A stretch of 64,000 nt of DNA from Actinoallomurus iriomotensis (GTDB taxonomy: Bacteria; Actinomycetota; Actinomycetes; Streptosporangiales; Streptosporangiaceae): contig NZ_BSTJ01000001.1 in assembly GCF_030269445.1 (NCBI RefSeq), positions 583,898-647,897 on the forward strand, in the 5' to 3' direction. Within the stretch, counting starts at the first letter, position 1. Each line of letters opens with the position of its first letter. A program made the position numbers and the translations under genes. Shown piece by piece: positions 40,653 to 49,267 of the stretch. The notes beneath the pieces were generated by a model. It was not told where the DNA came from. It was given only the letters and a program-made list of their open reading frames with translations, and searched no databases.

Positions 40653-42455
40653 GTGGCTCATCTCGGATCCCCCCGACGTACGGCGGCCGTGGCGCTCCTC
40701 GCCGCGGCACTGCCGTTCGTCACCGCGGCCGCCAAGCCCGCGCCGGAGTTCACCGAACAGGTCATCTTCGCCCAGCACACGGACGGCTACTACTGCTTCC
40801 GCATCCCCGCCATCGTCCGCGCCGACGACGGCACCCTCCTCGCCTTCGCCGAAGGACGCGTGAACAACTGCGCCGACTCCGGCGACATCGACCTGGTGCT
40901 CAAGCGCTCCACCGACGGCGGCCGCACCTGGGGACCCCTCCAGGTCGTCCTGCCCGGCGACGGCGACACCCGTGACAACCCGGCCCCCGTCGTCGACCGG
41001 CGCACCGGCCGGATCGTGCTCATGACGTCCTACAACCCGGTGAGCGACGTCACCAGGCGCCGCCCGTTCGTGCAGTACAGCGACGACGACGGCGCCACCT
41101 GGTCCGCGCCACGCGACATCACCGACGAGGTCGTCAAGCCGCTCTGGAACTCCTGGTACGCCACCGGCCCCGGCCACGGCACCCAGTTGCAGCACGGGCC
41201 GCACGAGGGACGTCTCATCATCCCGGCCAACCACGAAGGCGGCGGCGGAGCCCTCAAGGGCGGGCCACAGGGCGGCAACCTGAACTACAGCGACGACGGC
41301 GGCCTCACCTGGAAGATCGGCGCCGACGACACCCGCACCACCAACGACGTCAGCCCCGGCGAGCTCAGCACCACCGAACTGGCCGACGGACGGATCTACG
41401 TCAACGCCCGCGACAACACCGGCACCGACCCCGGCAACCGCAACACCGCCACCAGCAGTGACGGCGGCCAGACCTTCGACGCACCCTTCCACACCCTGCC
41501 CAAGATCGACGCCCCCAAGGTGCAGGGCTCGGTCCTCCGCGCCGGAAACAAGATCTACCTGTCCGTCCCGGACCACCCGGTGACCCGCGAGATCATGGCC
41601 GTCCGCACCTCCACCGACAACGGCCGCAACTTCCAGAAAGTCGGCAAGGTCATCTACTGGGGACCGTCCGCCTACTCCGACCTGGTCAGCCTCGGCAGCG
41701 ACCAGTTCGGCCTGCTGTACGAGGCCGGGCAGACCTCGCCGTACGAGCAGATCCGCTTCGCACGGTTCAACGACGCCTACCTTCACACCGCCAACGGCAC
41801 TCCCCCGGGCCTGCCCAAGCCGCCCGCGCCCGGCCCGACGACGCCCGACCTGTCCGGGCACGGCAACGACGGGTACGTGCGCGGCGGGATGACGACGGCG
41901 AGCGAGTTCGACGGCGTCGACGACTACGTGCAGGTGCCGTGGGACAAGTCCCTGGACCTGGGCGGCGGCGACTTCACGTGGTCGGCGCGGATCCGCTACT
42001 CCGACACCACCGGGACCCACACGATCCTGTGGGCGTACCGGGTCGGCAGCGGCGCCCCGCAGATCTGGCTGCGCGCCGAACCGCAGAGCAACCATATCCG
42101 CGGCGTCATCGCGACCGAGAACGGCCAGGCCGTGGTCGACACGACGCGGCCGTACAACGACGGGCAGTGGCACGAGGTCGTCCTGCGCCGCACCGGCGGC
42201 GAGCTCACCATCAGCGTCGACGGCCAGGCCACCTCGGTGGCCGATCCGGGCGGCTCGGTGACCCTGGGCCGGCAGTTCACCATCGACGGCATCGACGTCG
42301 GCCAGCGCCTCGACGGTGTCTGCCGCTTCCACGGCTCCATCTCGGACGTGCGGGTCTACGACCGTGCGGTGTCCGACGACGAGCTGGCGACCGCCCGCGG
42401 CGGCCTGCGGCTCCAACTGCCCCTCACCAGCCTCGGGACCGGAGAACACCGATGA
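40653..42455 (+). CDS. Secreted sialidase (BNR) with C-terminal LamG-like domain
   Basis: A 600-residue exported enzyme from GTG 40653 (GAGAGG five bases upstream). A signal peptide (TAAVALLAAALPFVTAAA) precedes the six-bladed sialidase propeller. It has FRIPAIV with the arginine of the catalytic triad and several Asp-boxes (STDGGRTW, SDDDGATW, SDDGGLTW, SSDGGQTF). The C-terminal 190 residues are a concanavalin/LamG_3 domain (DLSGHGNDGYVRGGM, VDDYVQVPWD, FTWSARIRYSD, WHEVVLRRTGGELTISVDG). It should release terminal sialic acids or related sugars outside the cell. Its stop overlaps the next sialidase start. Confidence 0.9.
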   Translation: MAHLGSPRRTAAVALLAAALPFVTAAAKPAPEFTEQVIFAQHTDGYYCFRIPAIVRADDGTLLAFAEGRVNNCADSGDIDLVLKRSTDGGRTWGPLQVVLPGDGDTRDNPAPVVDRRTGRIVLMTSYNPVSDVTRRRPFVQYSDDDGATWSAPRDITDEVVKPLWNSWYATGPGHGTQLQHGPHEGRLIIPANHEGGGGALKGGPQGGNLNYSDDGGLTWKIGADDTRTTNDVSPGELSTTELADGRIYVNARDNTGTDPGNRNTATSSDGGQTFDAPFHTLPKIDAPKVQGSVLRAGNKIYLSVPDHPVTREIMAVRTSTDNGRNFQKVGKVIYWGPSAYSDLVSLGSDQFGLLYEAGQTSPYEQIRFARFNDAYLHTANGTPPGLPKPPAPGPTTPDLSGHGNDGYVRGGMTTASEFDGVDDYVQVPWDKSLDLGGGDFTWSARIRYSDTTGTHTILWAYRVGSGAPQIWLRAEPQSNHIRGVIATENGQAVVDTTRPYNDGQWHEVVLRRTGGELTISVDGQATSVADPGGSVTLGRQFTIDGIDVGQRLDGVCRFHGSISDVRVYDRAVSDDELATARGGLRLQLPLTSLGTGEHR

Positions 42456-43726
42456 ACATCAGAATGAGCCGCTTGGCGATCGCCGGGGTGCTCGCCGCGG
42501 CGGTCGCCGTTCCGGCGACGAGTTCGGCCGCCGTCCGCCACGACGCCCCGTCGCGGACCGACATCGCCGTCGGCTCGCCGCCCCAGACCGTCTACCGCAT
42601 CCCCGACATCGCCGTCACGCGGCGCGGCACGATCCTGCTCGCCTACGACCGCCGCAACGGGTCGGCCAACGATCTGCCGAACGACATCGACACGATGCTG
42701 GTCCGCAGCACCGACGGCGGCGCGACGTGGAGCACGCCACGGACCCTCGTCGACTACCCCGGCCCGCAGGGCTGCGGCGACAGCAGCGTGATCGTGGAGC
42801 GCCGCTCCGGGAGGATCCTCCTCTTCTGCAACTACAGCGCCGGCAAGGTCGGCTTCCCCACCGGGCAGCCCGGCACCAATGACACGACGGACCCGAACAC
42901 GCTGCACCTCCAGGTGCGGCACAGCGACGACGACGGCCTGACCTGGAGCGCCCCGACCGACCTGAACCCGCAGGTCAAAGACGTCTCATGGCATGCCTAC
43001 TTCGCCTCGTCGGGCCACGGCGTCCAGACCAGCACCGGCCGGCTCATCCAGCCGATCAACGTGCTCGCCGCGGACGGCCTGACCCACTCGGCCGACATCT
43101 ACTCCGACGACGCCGGCGCGACCTGGCACGCCGGCGCGCTGATCGCCGCCAACACCGATGAGAGCAAGGCCATCGAGCTGCCCGACGGCACCATCGAGCA
43201 GAACAGCCGGCCGAGCGTCGGCGGCTACCGGTTCATCTCCACGTCCGGTGACGGCGGCCGGACCTTCGGCCCGGTCGCGGCGGCTCCCCAGCTCATCGAC
43301 CCGCACGTCAACGGCGACGTGATCCGCGTCGACCCGGCGGCGAAGGGCGCGCACCGCGACTGGCTGCTGTTCGTCAACCCGGCGAGCCAGCTGGCCCGCG
43401 AGAACCTCACCGTACGGCTGAGCTGCGACGCCGGCCGGACCTGGCCCATCGCGAAGCTGATCCACCCCGGCCTGTCCGGCTACCCCACGATCGCCATGGT
43501 CGGGAAGGACCGGTTCGGCGTCTTCTACGAGAACGGTGACAAGTCCTCGTACGCGAAGCTGACCTTCACGACGTACCGGCTGAGCGACCTCGGCGCCCAC
43601 GGCCGTCACACGGGGTCGTCGACGGCGGCCAGAGGGACGGTGAGGCCGTGCAGGTCCTCGAAGGCCTCGCGGATGAGCTCGTCGAGGCTCCGGCCGGGGT
43701 GGTCGAGCCAGGCGACGCTGGCATGA
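42452..43726 (+). CDS. Second secreted sialidase/BNR-repeat protein
   Basis: A 424-residue exported propeller protein overlapping its neighbour by four bases (ATGA). The signal peptide is MSRLAIAGVLAAAVAVPATSSA. The catalytic-arginine motif is YRIPDIAV, and Asp-boxes appear as STDGGATW, SDDDGLTW, SDDAGATW and SGDGGRTF; LFVNPASQLARENLTVRLS is typical of sialidase blade 5. There is no LamG domain. The last 37 residues after YRLSDLG are basic, low-complexity sequence that runs antisense through the end of the tetR gene, so the natural stop seems to have been lost. Confidence 0.87.
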   Translation: MNIRMSRLAIAGVLAAAVAVPATSSAAVRHDAPSRTDIAVGSPPQTVYRIPDIAVTRRGTILLAYDRRNGSANDLPNDIDTMLVRSTDGGATWSTPRTLVDYPGPQGCGDSSVIVERRSGRILLFCNYSAGKVGFPTGQPGTNDTTDPNTLHLQVRHSDDDGLTWSAPTDLNPQVKDVSWHAYFASSGHGVQTSTGRLIQPINVLAADGLTHSADIYSDDAGATWHAGALIAANTDESKAIELPDGTIEQNSRPSVGGYRFISTSGDGGRTFGPVAAAPQLIDPHVNGDVIRVDPAAKGAHRDWLLFVNPASQLARENLTVRLSCDAGRTWPIAKLIHPGLSGYPTIAMVGKDRFGVFYENGDKSSYAKLTFTTYRLSDLGAHGRHTGSSTAARGTVRPCRSSKASRMSSSRLRPGWSSQATLA

Positions 43727-44193
43727 CCGAAGGCGGCCATGCCGACGTTGGCCGCCAGTGACGCGGTGGATTCGGACGCGCCCCGGTCGCGCAGCGCGGT
43801 CGCCAGGGCCTCGGTCAGGACGGCCTGCTTCGCCTGATCTCGCTCGCGGAGTGCCGGGGTGGCGGCGATGACGCGATGCCTCGGCTCGGAGAAGGAGCGG
43901 TTGCCCTCCAGCACGGGCACCACCACCGTACGGAGGGTCCACAGGACGGTCGGAAGCGGCGCGAGGCCTTCCGGGGCGCCGGCCACGCCGGCGGCCAGGG
44001 CGTCGCGCAGGGTCTTCTCACCGTCGAAGAGGACCTCGCGCTTGTCGGCGAAATGCCGGTAGAAGGTGCGCTCGGTGACGCCCGCCCGTGCCGCGATCTC
44101 GGCCGTGGTGACCTGGTCGAAGCCGCGTTCCGCGTACAGGTCGAGGGCGGCCTGCTGCAGGCGCAGGCGCGCCGGTCCTCCATCGCGCGGCAT
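43606..44193 (-). CDS. TetR-family repressor
   Basis: A 195-residue TetR protein: RLRLQQAALDLYAERGFDQVTTAEIAARAGVTERTFYRHFADKREVLFDGEKTL is a clear TetR_N domain. The C-terminal part fits the TetR_C family seen with SDR or oxidoreductase targets. It is divergent from the epimerase gene, with a 19-bp inverted repeat and a further partial copy between them, so it likely represses both. Its 3' end overlaps the sialidase frame by 121 bases on the opposite strand. Confidence 0.9.
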   Translation of the reverse strand: MPRDGGPARLRLQQAALDLYAERGFDQVTTAEIAARAGVTERTFYRHFADKREVLFDGEKTLRDALAAGVAGAPEGLAPLPTVLWTLRTVVVPVLEGNRSFSEPRHRVIAATPALRERDQAKQAVLTEALATALRDRGASESTASLAANVGMAAFGHASVAWLDHPGRSLDELIREAFEDLHGLTVPLAAVDDPV

Positions 44194-44210
44194 CCCCGCA
44201 GTATAGCCCG

Positions 44211-44295
44211 GTAGCGACAGAGGCTGTCATCACGTAGCGACAGTGTCTGACGTTACGTGCTAGCGTGGCGAGATAGCGTCAGACACTGTCGCTAC
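44211..44295. promoter_or_regulatory. Triple operator region of the tetR/epimerase divergon
   Basis: gtagcgacagtgtctgacg at 44234-44252 and its exact complement at 44277-44295 form a 19-bp inverted repeat. A third, partial copy (gtagcgacag-agg-ctgtc) starts at 44211. Each unit contains its own short dyad (gacag/ctgtc-type), so up to three TetR dimers could bind across both promoters. Confidence 0.7.
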
Positions 44296-44319
44296 CTCAC
44301 CCGACTCAAGGAGATCGTC

Positions 44320-45231
44320 GTGCACGTCTTCGTCACCGGTGGTTCCGGACTCACCGGCCCCGCCGTCGTCTCCGAACTCATCGCGGCCGGCCACACGGTC
44401 ACCGGCCTGGCCCGTTCCGACGCCGCCGCCTCCCGGCTGGAGCGACTCGGTGCCCGGCCGCACCGCGGCTCGCTGGAGGACCTCGACCGCCTGCGGGCCG
44501 GCGCGGCGCGGGCCGACGGCGTCCTGCACATGGCCTTCGGCGGCGACTTCGCCGACCCCGAGGACCTGATCAGGCGCGATCGTACGGCGATCGAGGCGCT
44601 CGGCCAGGCCCTGGTGGGATCCGGCAAGCCGTTCGTCAGCACGTCGGGCACCCTGGTCATGCCCGCCGGGCGGGTGAGCACCGAGCAGGACCCGCCCGAC
44701 CCGGACTCGATCGCCGGTTTCCGGATCCCGGGCGAGCAGGCCTGTCTCGGCTTCGCCGAGCAGGGCGTGCGGGCCAGCGTGGTCCGGCTCGCGCCCACCG
44801 TGCACGGCCCCGGCGACTACGGGTTCGTCCCGATGCTGATCGCGACCGCCCGGAAGACGGGCGTCTCCGCCTTCGTCGGCGACGGCGGCAACCGCTGGCC
44901 CACGATCCACCGCTTCGACGCGGCCGTCCTCTTCCGGCTCGCGCTGGAGGAGGCCCCCGCCGGCAGCGCGCTGCACGGCGCCGGCGAGGACGGCGTCACC
45001 CTCAGGAGCATCGCCGAGAAGATCGGCGAGATGCTCGACCTCCCCACCCTGTCCCTGACCCCCGACAAGGCCGCCGAACACTTCGAGAACCCGTTCATGG
45101 CCGCCGTGTTCGGCACCGACGCCCCCGTCTCCAGCGACCACACGCGGACCCTGCTCGGCTGGTCGCCGGCCCATCCGACCCTGCTCGAAGACCTGCGGGA
45201 CGGCGACTACGTCACCGGGCCCACGCCCTGA
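44320..45231 (+). CDS. NAD-dependent epimerase/dehydratase (extended SDR)
   Basis: A 303-residue extended SDR from GTG 44320, with AAGGAG six bases upstream. The NAD-binding motif GGSGLTG is at residues 7-13; HMAFGGDFADPEDLIRRDRTAIEAL and VSTSGTLVMPAG follow the central strands, and VRLAPTVHGPGDYGFVPML the substrate side. The Tyr-x-x-x-Lys pair is not conserved in the usual place. It probably reduces or isomerises a small metabolite; induction by the TetR ligand is likely. Confidence 0.84.
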   Translation: MHVFVTGGSGLTGPAVVSELIAAGHTVTGLARSDAAASRLERLGARPHRGSLEDLDRLRAGAARADGVLHMAFGGDFADPEDLIRRDRTAIEALGQALVGSGKPFVSTSGTLVMPAGRVSTEQDPPDPDSIAGFRIPGEQACLGFAEQGVRASVVRLAPTVHGPGDYGFVPMLIATARKTGVSAFVGDGGNRWPTIHRFDAAVLFRLALEEAPAGSALHGAGEDGVTLRSIAEKIGEMLDLPTLSLTPDKAAEHFENPFMAAVFGTDAPVSSDHTRTLLGWSPAHPTLLEDLRDGDYVTGPTP

Positions 45232-45244
45232 GCACGGTCCCGGC

Positions 45245-46240
45245 CTAAGTGATGGCGAACACGCGCTCGGCCGTACGGTGGCCGAGCGCGGTCCGCTGAT
45301 CGTCGGTCAGCGGCACCTCCCGCAGGAAGGCCACGGCGGCGGCCGGGTCCTCGTACGGGAAGTCGATCGCGAACATGATCTTGTCCGCGCCGACCGCGCT
45401 CAGGGCCAGCCCGAGCACGTCCGGATCGTCGATGCCGCTCGTGGTGATCACGAAGTTGCGCCGGAAGTACTCGCTCGGCGTGAGCGACAGGCGTGGCATC
45501 GGCGTGGCCGCCCCGGCCGTCCGCGCCGCGAACGCGTGCCGGTTGTCGATCCGCCGCAGCCAGTACGGGATGCCTTCGCCGAGGTGCCCGAGCACGACGG
45601 TCAGCTCCGGGTAACGGTCCAGCGTTCCGCTGAGGATGAGCCGCATGGCGTGCAGCCCGGCCTCGGCCTGGAAACCCCAGATCGCCCCGGGCATCCCGTA
45701 GTCGCGGTAGGCGTCGAGCATGCTCGGCGCCCGCGGGTGCAGGTAGATCGGCGCCCGGTGCGCCTCGGCCGCCGCCAGCAGCGGCGCGAACTCCGGCTCG
45801 TCCAGGTACCGCCCGCCGGTGTGCGAGTTGATCATGATGCCGTTGAGCCCGAGCGGGCCCATGGCCCGCTCGATCTCGGCGGCCGCGGCGACCGGGTCCT
45901 GCGGCGCCACCGTGGCCAGCCCGCTGAACCGGCCCGGGTGCCGCCGTACGATCGCGGCCAGCGCGTCGTTGAACTCCCGGGCCAGCGGCACCGCGTCGGC
46001 CGCCGGATACGGCTGGACCCCGGGCGGATTGAGGCTGAGCACCGCCATGTCCTGCCCGAGCGCGTCCATCTCCTTCAGCCGGGCATCGAGATCGACGAGC
46101 CGGGCGCGGAAGGCCGGAGCGGTCTCCACCGTACGCATCAGCCCGATCTCGGTCTCGTCGCCCGGCACGACGTCCAGACCGTGCGCGACGCCCAGGAACG
46201 CCTCGGTGGCCATGTGCTCCTCGACCGCGATGACCCTCAT
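45245..46240 (-). CDS. Amidohydrolase-2 family protein (ACMSD/resorcylate decarboxylase-like)
   Basis: A 331-residue metal-dependent hydrolase or decarboxylase of the amidohydrolase-2 family. The N-terminal MRVIAVEEHMATEAF supplies E8/H9 (the family often has HxH; here EEH), with IYLHPRAPS carrying the mid-barrel histidine, VVLGHLGEGIPYW the next, and FAIDFPYEDP the metal aspartate. Relatives decarboxylate aromatic acids such as gamma-resorcylate. Its ATG overlaps the stop of the upstream SDR gene, and GGAGGG lies eight bases before it. The pair could form a short aromatic degradation route. Confidence 0.85.
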   Translation of the reverse strand: MRVIAVEEHMATEAFLGVAHGLDVVPGDETEIGLMRTVETAPAFRARLVDLDARLKEMDALGQDMAVLSLNPPGVQPYPAADAVPLAREFNDALAAIVRRHPGRFSGLATVAPQDPVAAAAEIERAMGPLGLNGIMINSHTGGRYLDEPEFAPLLAAAEAHRAPIYLHPRAPSMLDAYRDYGMPGAIWGFQAEAGLHAMRLILSGTLDRYPELTVVLGHLGEGIPYWLRRIDNRHAFAARTAGAATPMPRLSLTPSEYFRRNFVITTSGIDDPDVLGLALSAVGADKIMFAIDFPYEDPAAAVAFLREVPLTDDQRTALGHRTAERVFAIT

Positions 46241-46974
46241 GCCCGGCGCCCTCCATCGACCGACAACGCGATCCCGGTAACGTACGACGCCGCGTCCGAG
46301 CAGAGCCAGACCGCCGCCGCCGCGACCTCCTCCGGCGTGGCCAGCCGGCCGAGCGGCGTGATCGCCTCCTGCCGCGCGATCAGGTCGGTGTCCCCCGCCC
46401 ACTGCTCGAACCCGGCAGTGCGGGTCGGGCCGGGACAGACGGCGTTGACCCGGATGCCGTCCGGCGCGTAGTCGACCGCGGCGACCTTGGTGAGCCCGAC
46501 GATGCCGTGCTTGGCGGCCACGTAGGCGGGGGCATTCGGGATCGCGTACAGGCCGCCGTTCGAGGCGACGTTGACGATCGCGCCGCCGCCGAGCAGGGGC
46601 AGCTCGTACTTCATGCACAGGAAGGTCCCGGCCAGGTTGACGCGCACGACGCGCTCGAACTCGCCCAGGGTCATCTCGTCGAGCCGCCGGTGCGAGGCCA
46701 GGCCGGCGTTGTTCACGGCGAAGTCGAGGCCGCCGTACGCCGTGACCGTGCGCTCGACGGCCGCCCGTACCGAGGCTTCGTCGGCGATGTCGACGAAGAC
46801 GGTCAGTGCCTCCCCGCCGTCCTTCCTGATCATCTCGGTGGTCTCGGCCGCCGTGCTCTCGTCGATGTCCAGCACGGCGACCGCGGCGCCAGTCCGGGCG
46901 AACTCCAGCGCCGTCGCACGGCCGATCCCGCTGCCCGCGCCGGTGACCAGCCCGGCCCTCCGCCCCTCACTCAT
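46237..46974 (-). CDS. Short-chain dehydrogenase/reductase
   Basis: A 245-residue classical SDR: cofactor motif TGAGSGIG, NNAGLASHRR, the catalytic serine in IVNVASNGG, the Tyr-x-x-x-Lys pair in APAYVAAKHGIVGLTK, and NAVCPGPTRT, ending DGGRRA. It oxidises or reduces a hydroxyl/keto group with NAD(P). GAAGGAGG four bases before the ATG ending at 46974 sets the start. It is coupled to the amidohydrolase (ATGA overlap). Confidence 0.9.
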   Translation of the reverse strand: MSEGRRAGLVTGAGSGIGRATALEFARTGAAVAVLDIDESTAAETTEMIRKDGGEALTVFVDIADEASVRAAVERTVTAYGGLDFAVNNAGLASHRRLDEMTLGEFERVVRVNLAGTFLCMKYELPLLGGGAIVNVASNGGLYAIPNAPAYVAAKHGIVGLTKVAAVDYAPDGIRVNAVCPGPTRTAGFEQWAGDTDLIARQEAITPLGRLATPEEVAAAAVWLCSDAASYVTGIALSVDGGRRA

Positions 46975-47031
46975 GCGGCCTCCTTCGGTGACCAGAGGCA
47001 CTGTGTTCCTTGATTCGCTCGCTCCGCTCAC

Positions 47032-47349
47032 TCATACGAGCGGTTCGTGGTTCGCCCAGGCGACCTTGTACGGGTGCCGCGACTGCCAGCGGTCGATGAC
47101 CTCATGCAGGCCGGGCGCGGTGAACGCCTTCGCCAGGGTGTCGGTGTCGGCGACCGCGACCTGCACGATCGCAGTCGCGATCAGCGCCGGAATGGCCTCC
47201 TCGCCGGGGATGGGGATGTGGCGCCGGGCCGCGACCGACTGCACGAGACCGGTGTCGAGCATGACCCGTTCGATGTCCGCGAGATATTGATCGAGCTCGG
47301 TGTCGGGCAGCGGCTGATCGAAGGAGACGATCATTGTGTGGTTGACCAT
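47032..47349 (-). CDS. Small hypothetical protein (dimeric alpha/beta-barrel-like)
   Basis: A 105-residue protein (MVNHTMIVSFDQPLPDTELDQYLADIERVMLDTG to WANHEPLV). Alternating beta-alpha-beta pattern and length fit a ferredoxin-like or antibiotic-biosynthesis-monooxygenase-type barrel, but no family motif is certain. It lies upstream of the SDR and amidohydrolase genes, and the gap to the SDR start is 57 bases, so all three probably form one operon. A divergent lysR gene is a likely regulator. Confidence 0.6.
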   Translation of the reverse strand: MVNHTMIVSFDQPLPDTELDQYLADIERVMLDTGLVQSVAARRHIPIPGEEAIPALIATAIVQVAVADTDTLAKAFTAPGLHEVIDRWQSRHPYKVAWANHEPLV

Positions 47350-47357
47350 GCTCTGAT

Positions 47358-47388
47358 TCTTGGGGACGCAGCCCGCCGGTGTCCAAGA
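47358..47388. promoter_or_regulatory. Candidate LysR binding region
   Basis: tcttgg (47358-47363) and ccaaga (47383-47388) form an inverted repeat within the 70-base gap between the operon and the divergent lysR gene. The spacing is longer than a classic T-N11-A box, so the assignment is tentative. Confidence 0.35.
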
Positions 47389-47419
47389 CAAGTCCGCTCT
47401 GCATCGATAACCTGGAGGC

Positions 47420-48283
47420 ATGGTTGAACTGGAGACCCGCGAGCTGGAGTACTTCATCGCGGTCGCCGACGAGCTGCACTTCGGGCGGGCCGCCGTCCGG
47501 CTCTCCATCGCCCAGCCGGCGCTGTCGAAGGCGATCCGGCGGATCGAGGCCCGGCTCGGCGTCCCGCTGTTCGTCCGCTCCAGCCGGCACGTCGAGCTCA
47601 CCCCGGCCGGAGCGGCGTTGCGCGAACACGGGCGGCACGCGCTCAACGCGGTCAGCGCCGCCGTACGGAACGCCCGGCGCGCCGGCGATCCCCAGGCGCA
47701 TCTGCGGCTGGTGCTCAAGCCCGGCGGCGACGCCGGCCTGCTGTCCGGAATCCTGGCCGCGTACTCCCACGAGCCCGACGCCCGCCGGGTGGACATTCTG
47801 TTCAGCGGTCCCGCCGACCGCACCGACTTCCTACGCGACGGCCGCGCCGACGTCGGCCTGCTCTACGTGCCGTTCGACGACCTCGACGGCCTGGCCCACG
47901 AGACGCTGCACACCGAGGACCGCGTGGTCATCGTCCCGTCCGGGCACCGGCTGGCCGGGCGTGCCGCGGTGCGCATGTCCGACCTGGAGGGTGAGACGCT
48001 GCCGCGCTGGAAGGGAGTCCCCGGAGGCGACGGCACCGGTCCCGAGGTCGCCGACGTGGTCCAGATGCTCCACATGATCACGGTGAGCCGGATGATCGGG
48101 GTGCTGCCCCGCTCGCTGGTCGAACCGGTGCCGGCCGGCCTGGTCTGCGTCCCGGTGACCGACGCGCCGCCCAGCCGCCTCGTACTCGCCTGGAACGAGC
48201 GGGACCGCCGGCCGCTGGTGGCGTCGTTCGTGGCCGCCGCGCTGGGCGATCGTCAGAGGGTGGCCGCACCGACCCAGCGGTGA
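47420..48283 (+). CDS. LysR-family transcriptional regulator
   Basis: A 287-residue LysR protein: ETRELEYFIAVADELHFGRAAVRLSIAQPALSKAIRRIEARLGVPLFVRSSRHVELTPAGAAL is the winged HTH and linker. The effector domain is LysR_substrate-like (LRLVLKPGGDAGLLSGILAAYS to VSRMIGVLPRSLVEPVPAGLVCVPVTDAPPS). It is divergent from the small protein/SDR/amidohydrolase operon, its probable target. Its 3' end overlaps the convergent PLP-enzyme gene by 31 bases. Confidence 0.92.
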   Translation: MVELETRELEYFIAVADELHFGRAAVRLSIAQPALSKAIRRIEARLGVPLFVRSSRHVELTPAGAALREHGRHALNAVSAAVRNARRAGDPQAHLRLVLKPGGDAGLLSGILAAYSHEPDARRVDILFSGPADRTDFLRDGRADVGLLYVPFDDLDGLAHETLHTEDRVVIVPSGHRLAGRAAVRMSDLEGETLPRWKGVPGGDGTGPEVADVVQMLHMITVSRMIGVLPRSLVEPVPAGLVCVPVTDAPPSRLVLAWNERDRRPLVASFVAAALGDRQRVAAPTQR

Positions 48284-49224
48284 TAGGCGTCCACGTCGAC
48301 GTTGCTGCCGCACACGATGCTGACCACGTGCCGGCCGGCGAAGCGGTCGCGGTCTTCGAGGATCGCCGCGACGCCGAGCGCGGCCGACGGCTCGACGACG
48401 AGGCCCGCGTGGTCGAGGAGCATCCGCATGCCGGCGATGATCGACTCCTCCTTGACCAGGACGGCGTCGTCGGCGACCAGGAGGAGGTCGTCCAGGACGG
48501 CCGGGATGGGACACCGGCCGGCGACACCGTCGGCGATGGTGTCGGCCGAGTCGGTCGTGACGACACGCCGCCGGCGCCAGGAGTGTGTCATCGCCGGTGC
48601 GCCCAGCGGCTGGACGCAGATCACCTCGACGTCGGGCGCCAGGGCCTTCACCACGTGGCCCACCCCGGTGGCCATCGCCCCGCCGCCGAGAGCGATCAGT
48701 ACGGCGTCGAACGACGGCGCGGCGTCGACGAGTTCGAGGCCGATGGTCGCCGCGCCCTCGCAGGTCTCGATGTCCAGGCTGTCCTCGACCAGCCGGATGC
48801 CGTCGTGCCGCGCGATGTCCGCCGCCCGCTCGCGAGCCAGCTCGTGGTCGCCGTCCACCAGCTCCAGCCTGGCGCCCAGCGCACGGATGCGATCAAGCTT
48901 GGCCACCGTCGCGTGGCGGGATGCCACGACGGTGACGTCGAGCCCCCGGCCGCGACCGGACCAGGCGAGGGCCTGACCGAGATTGCCCGCGCTGGCGCAC
49001 ACCGCGGCTCGCGAGCCGTTGTCGGCGAGCAGGCTCGCGACGAGCTCGGTGCCGCGCCCCTTGAAGCTGCGGACCGGGTTCGCCGTTTCGAGCTTGATGC
49101 TCACCGCGCACCCGAGGCCGGGCTCCAGCGCCTCACAGCGGTACAGCGGAGTGTCGAGGAAGACGGGATCGATCATCCGGCGAGCCGCCCGGATCCGACC
49201 AGTGTCGAGACGCGTCTGCTGCAC
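48253..49224 (-). CDS. PLP-dependent threonine/serine dehydratase-like enzyme
   Basis: A 323-residue fold-type II PLP enzyme. The Schiff-base lysine is in NPVRSFKGRGTELVA, the substrate loop CASAGNLGQALAWSGRGRGL follows (SAGN, typical of threonine dehydratase-like proteins), and the phosphate-binding glycines are in IALGGGAMATGVG. VVEPSAALGVAAIL is near the C-terminus. It probably eliminates ammonia from threonine, serine or a hydroxy-amino acid. The start used is the GTG ending at 49224; no strong ribosome-binding site is seen. Confidence 0.85.
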   Translation of the reverse strand: MQQTRLDTGRIRAARRMIDPVFLDTPLYRCEALEPGLGCAVSIKLETANPVRSFKGRGTELVASLLADNGSRAAVCASAGNLGQALAWSGRGRGLDVTVVASRHATVAKLDRIRALGARLELVDGDHELARERAADIARHDGIRLVEDSLDIETCEGAATIGLELVDAAPSFDAVLIALGGGAMATGVGHVVKALAPDVEVICVQPLGAPAMTHSWRRRRVVTTDSADTIADGVAGRCPIPAVLDDLLLVADDAVLVKEESIIAGMRMLLDHAGLVVEPSAALGVAAILEDRDRFAGRHVVSIVCGSNVDVDAYHRWVGAATL

Positions 49225-49267
49225 GAGACAGCAGCGTAGTGCCGGGTGCCATCCCGCCGCCCGGCGG

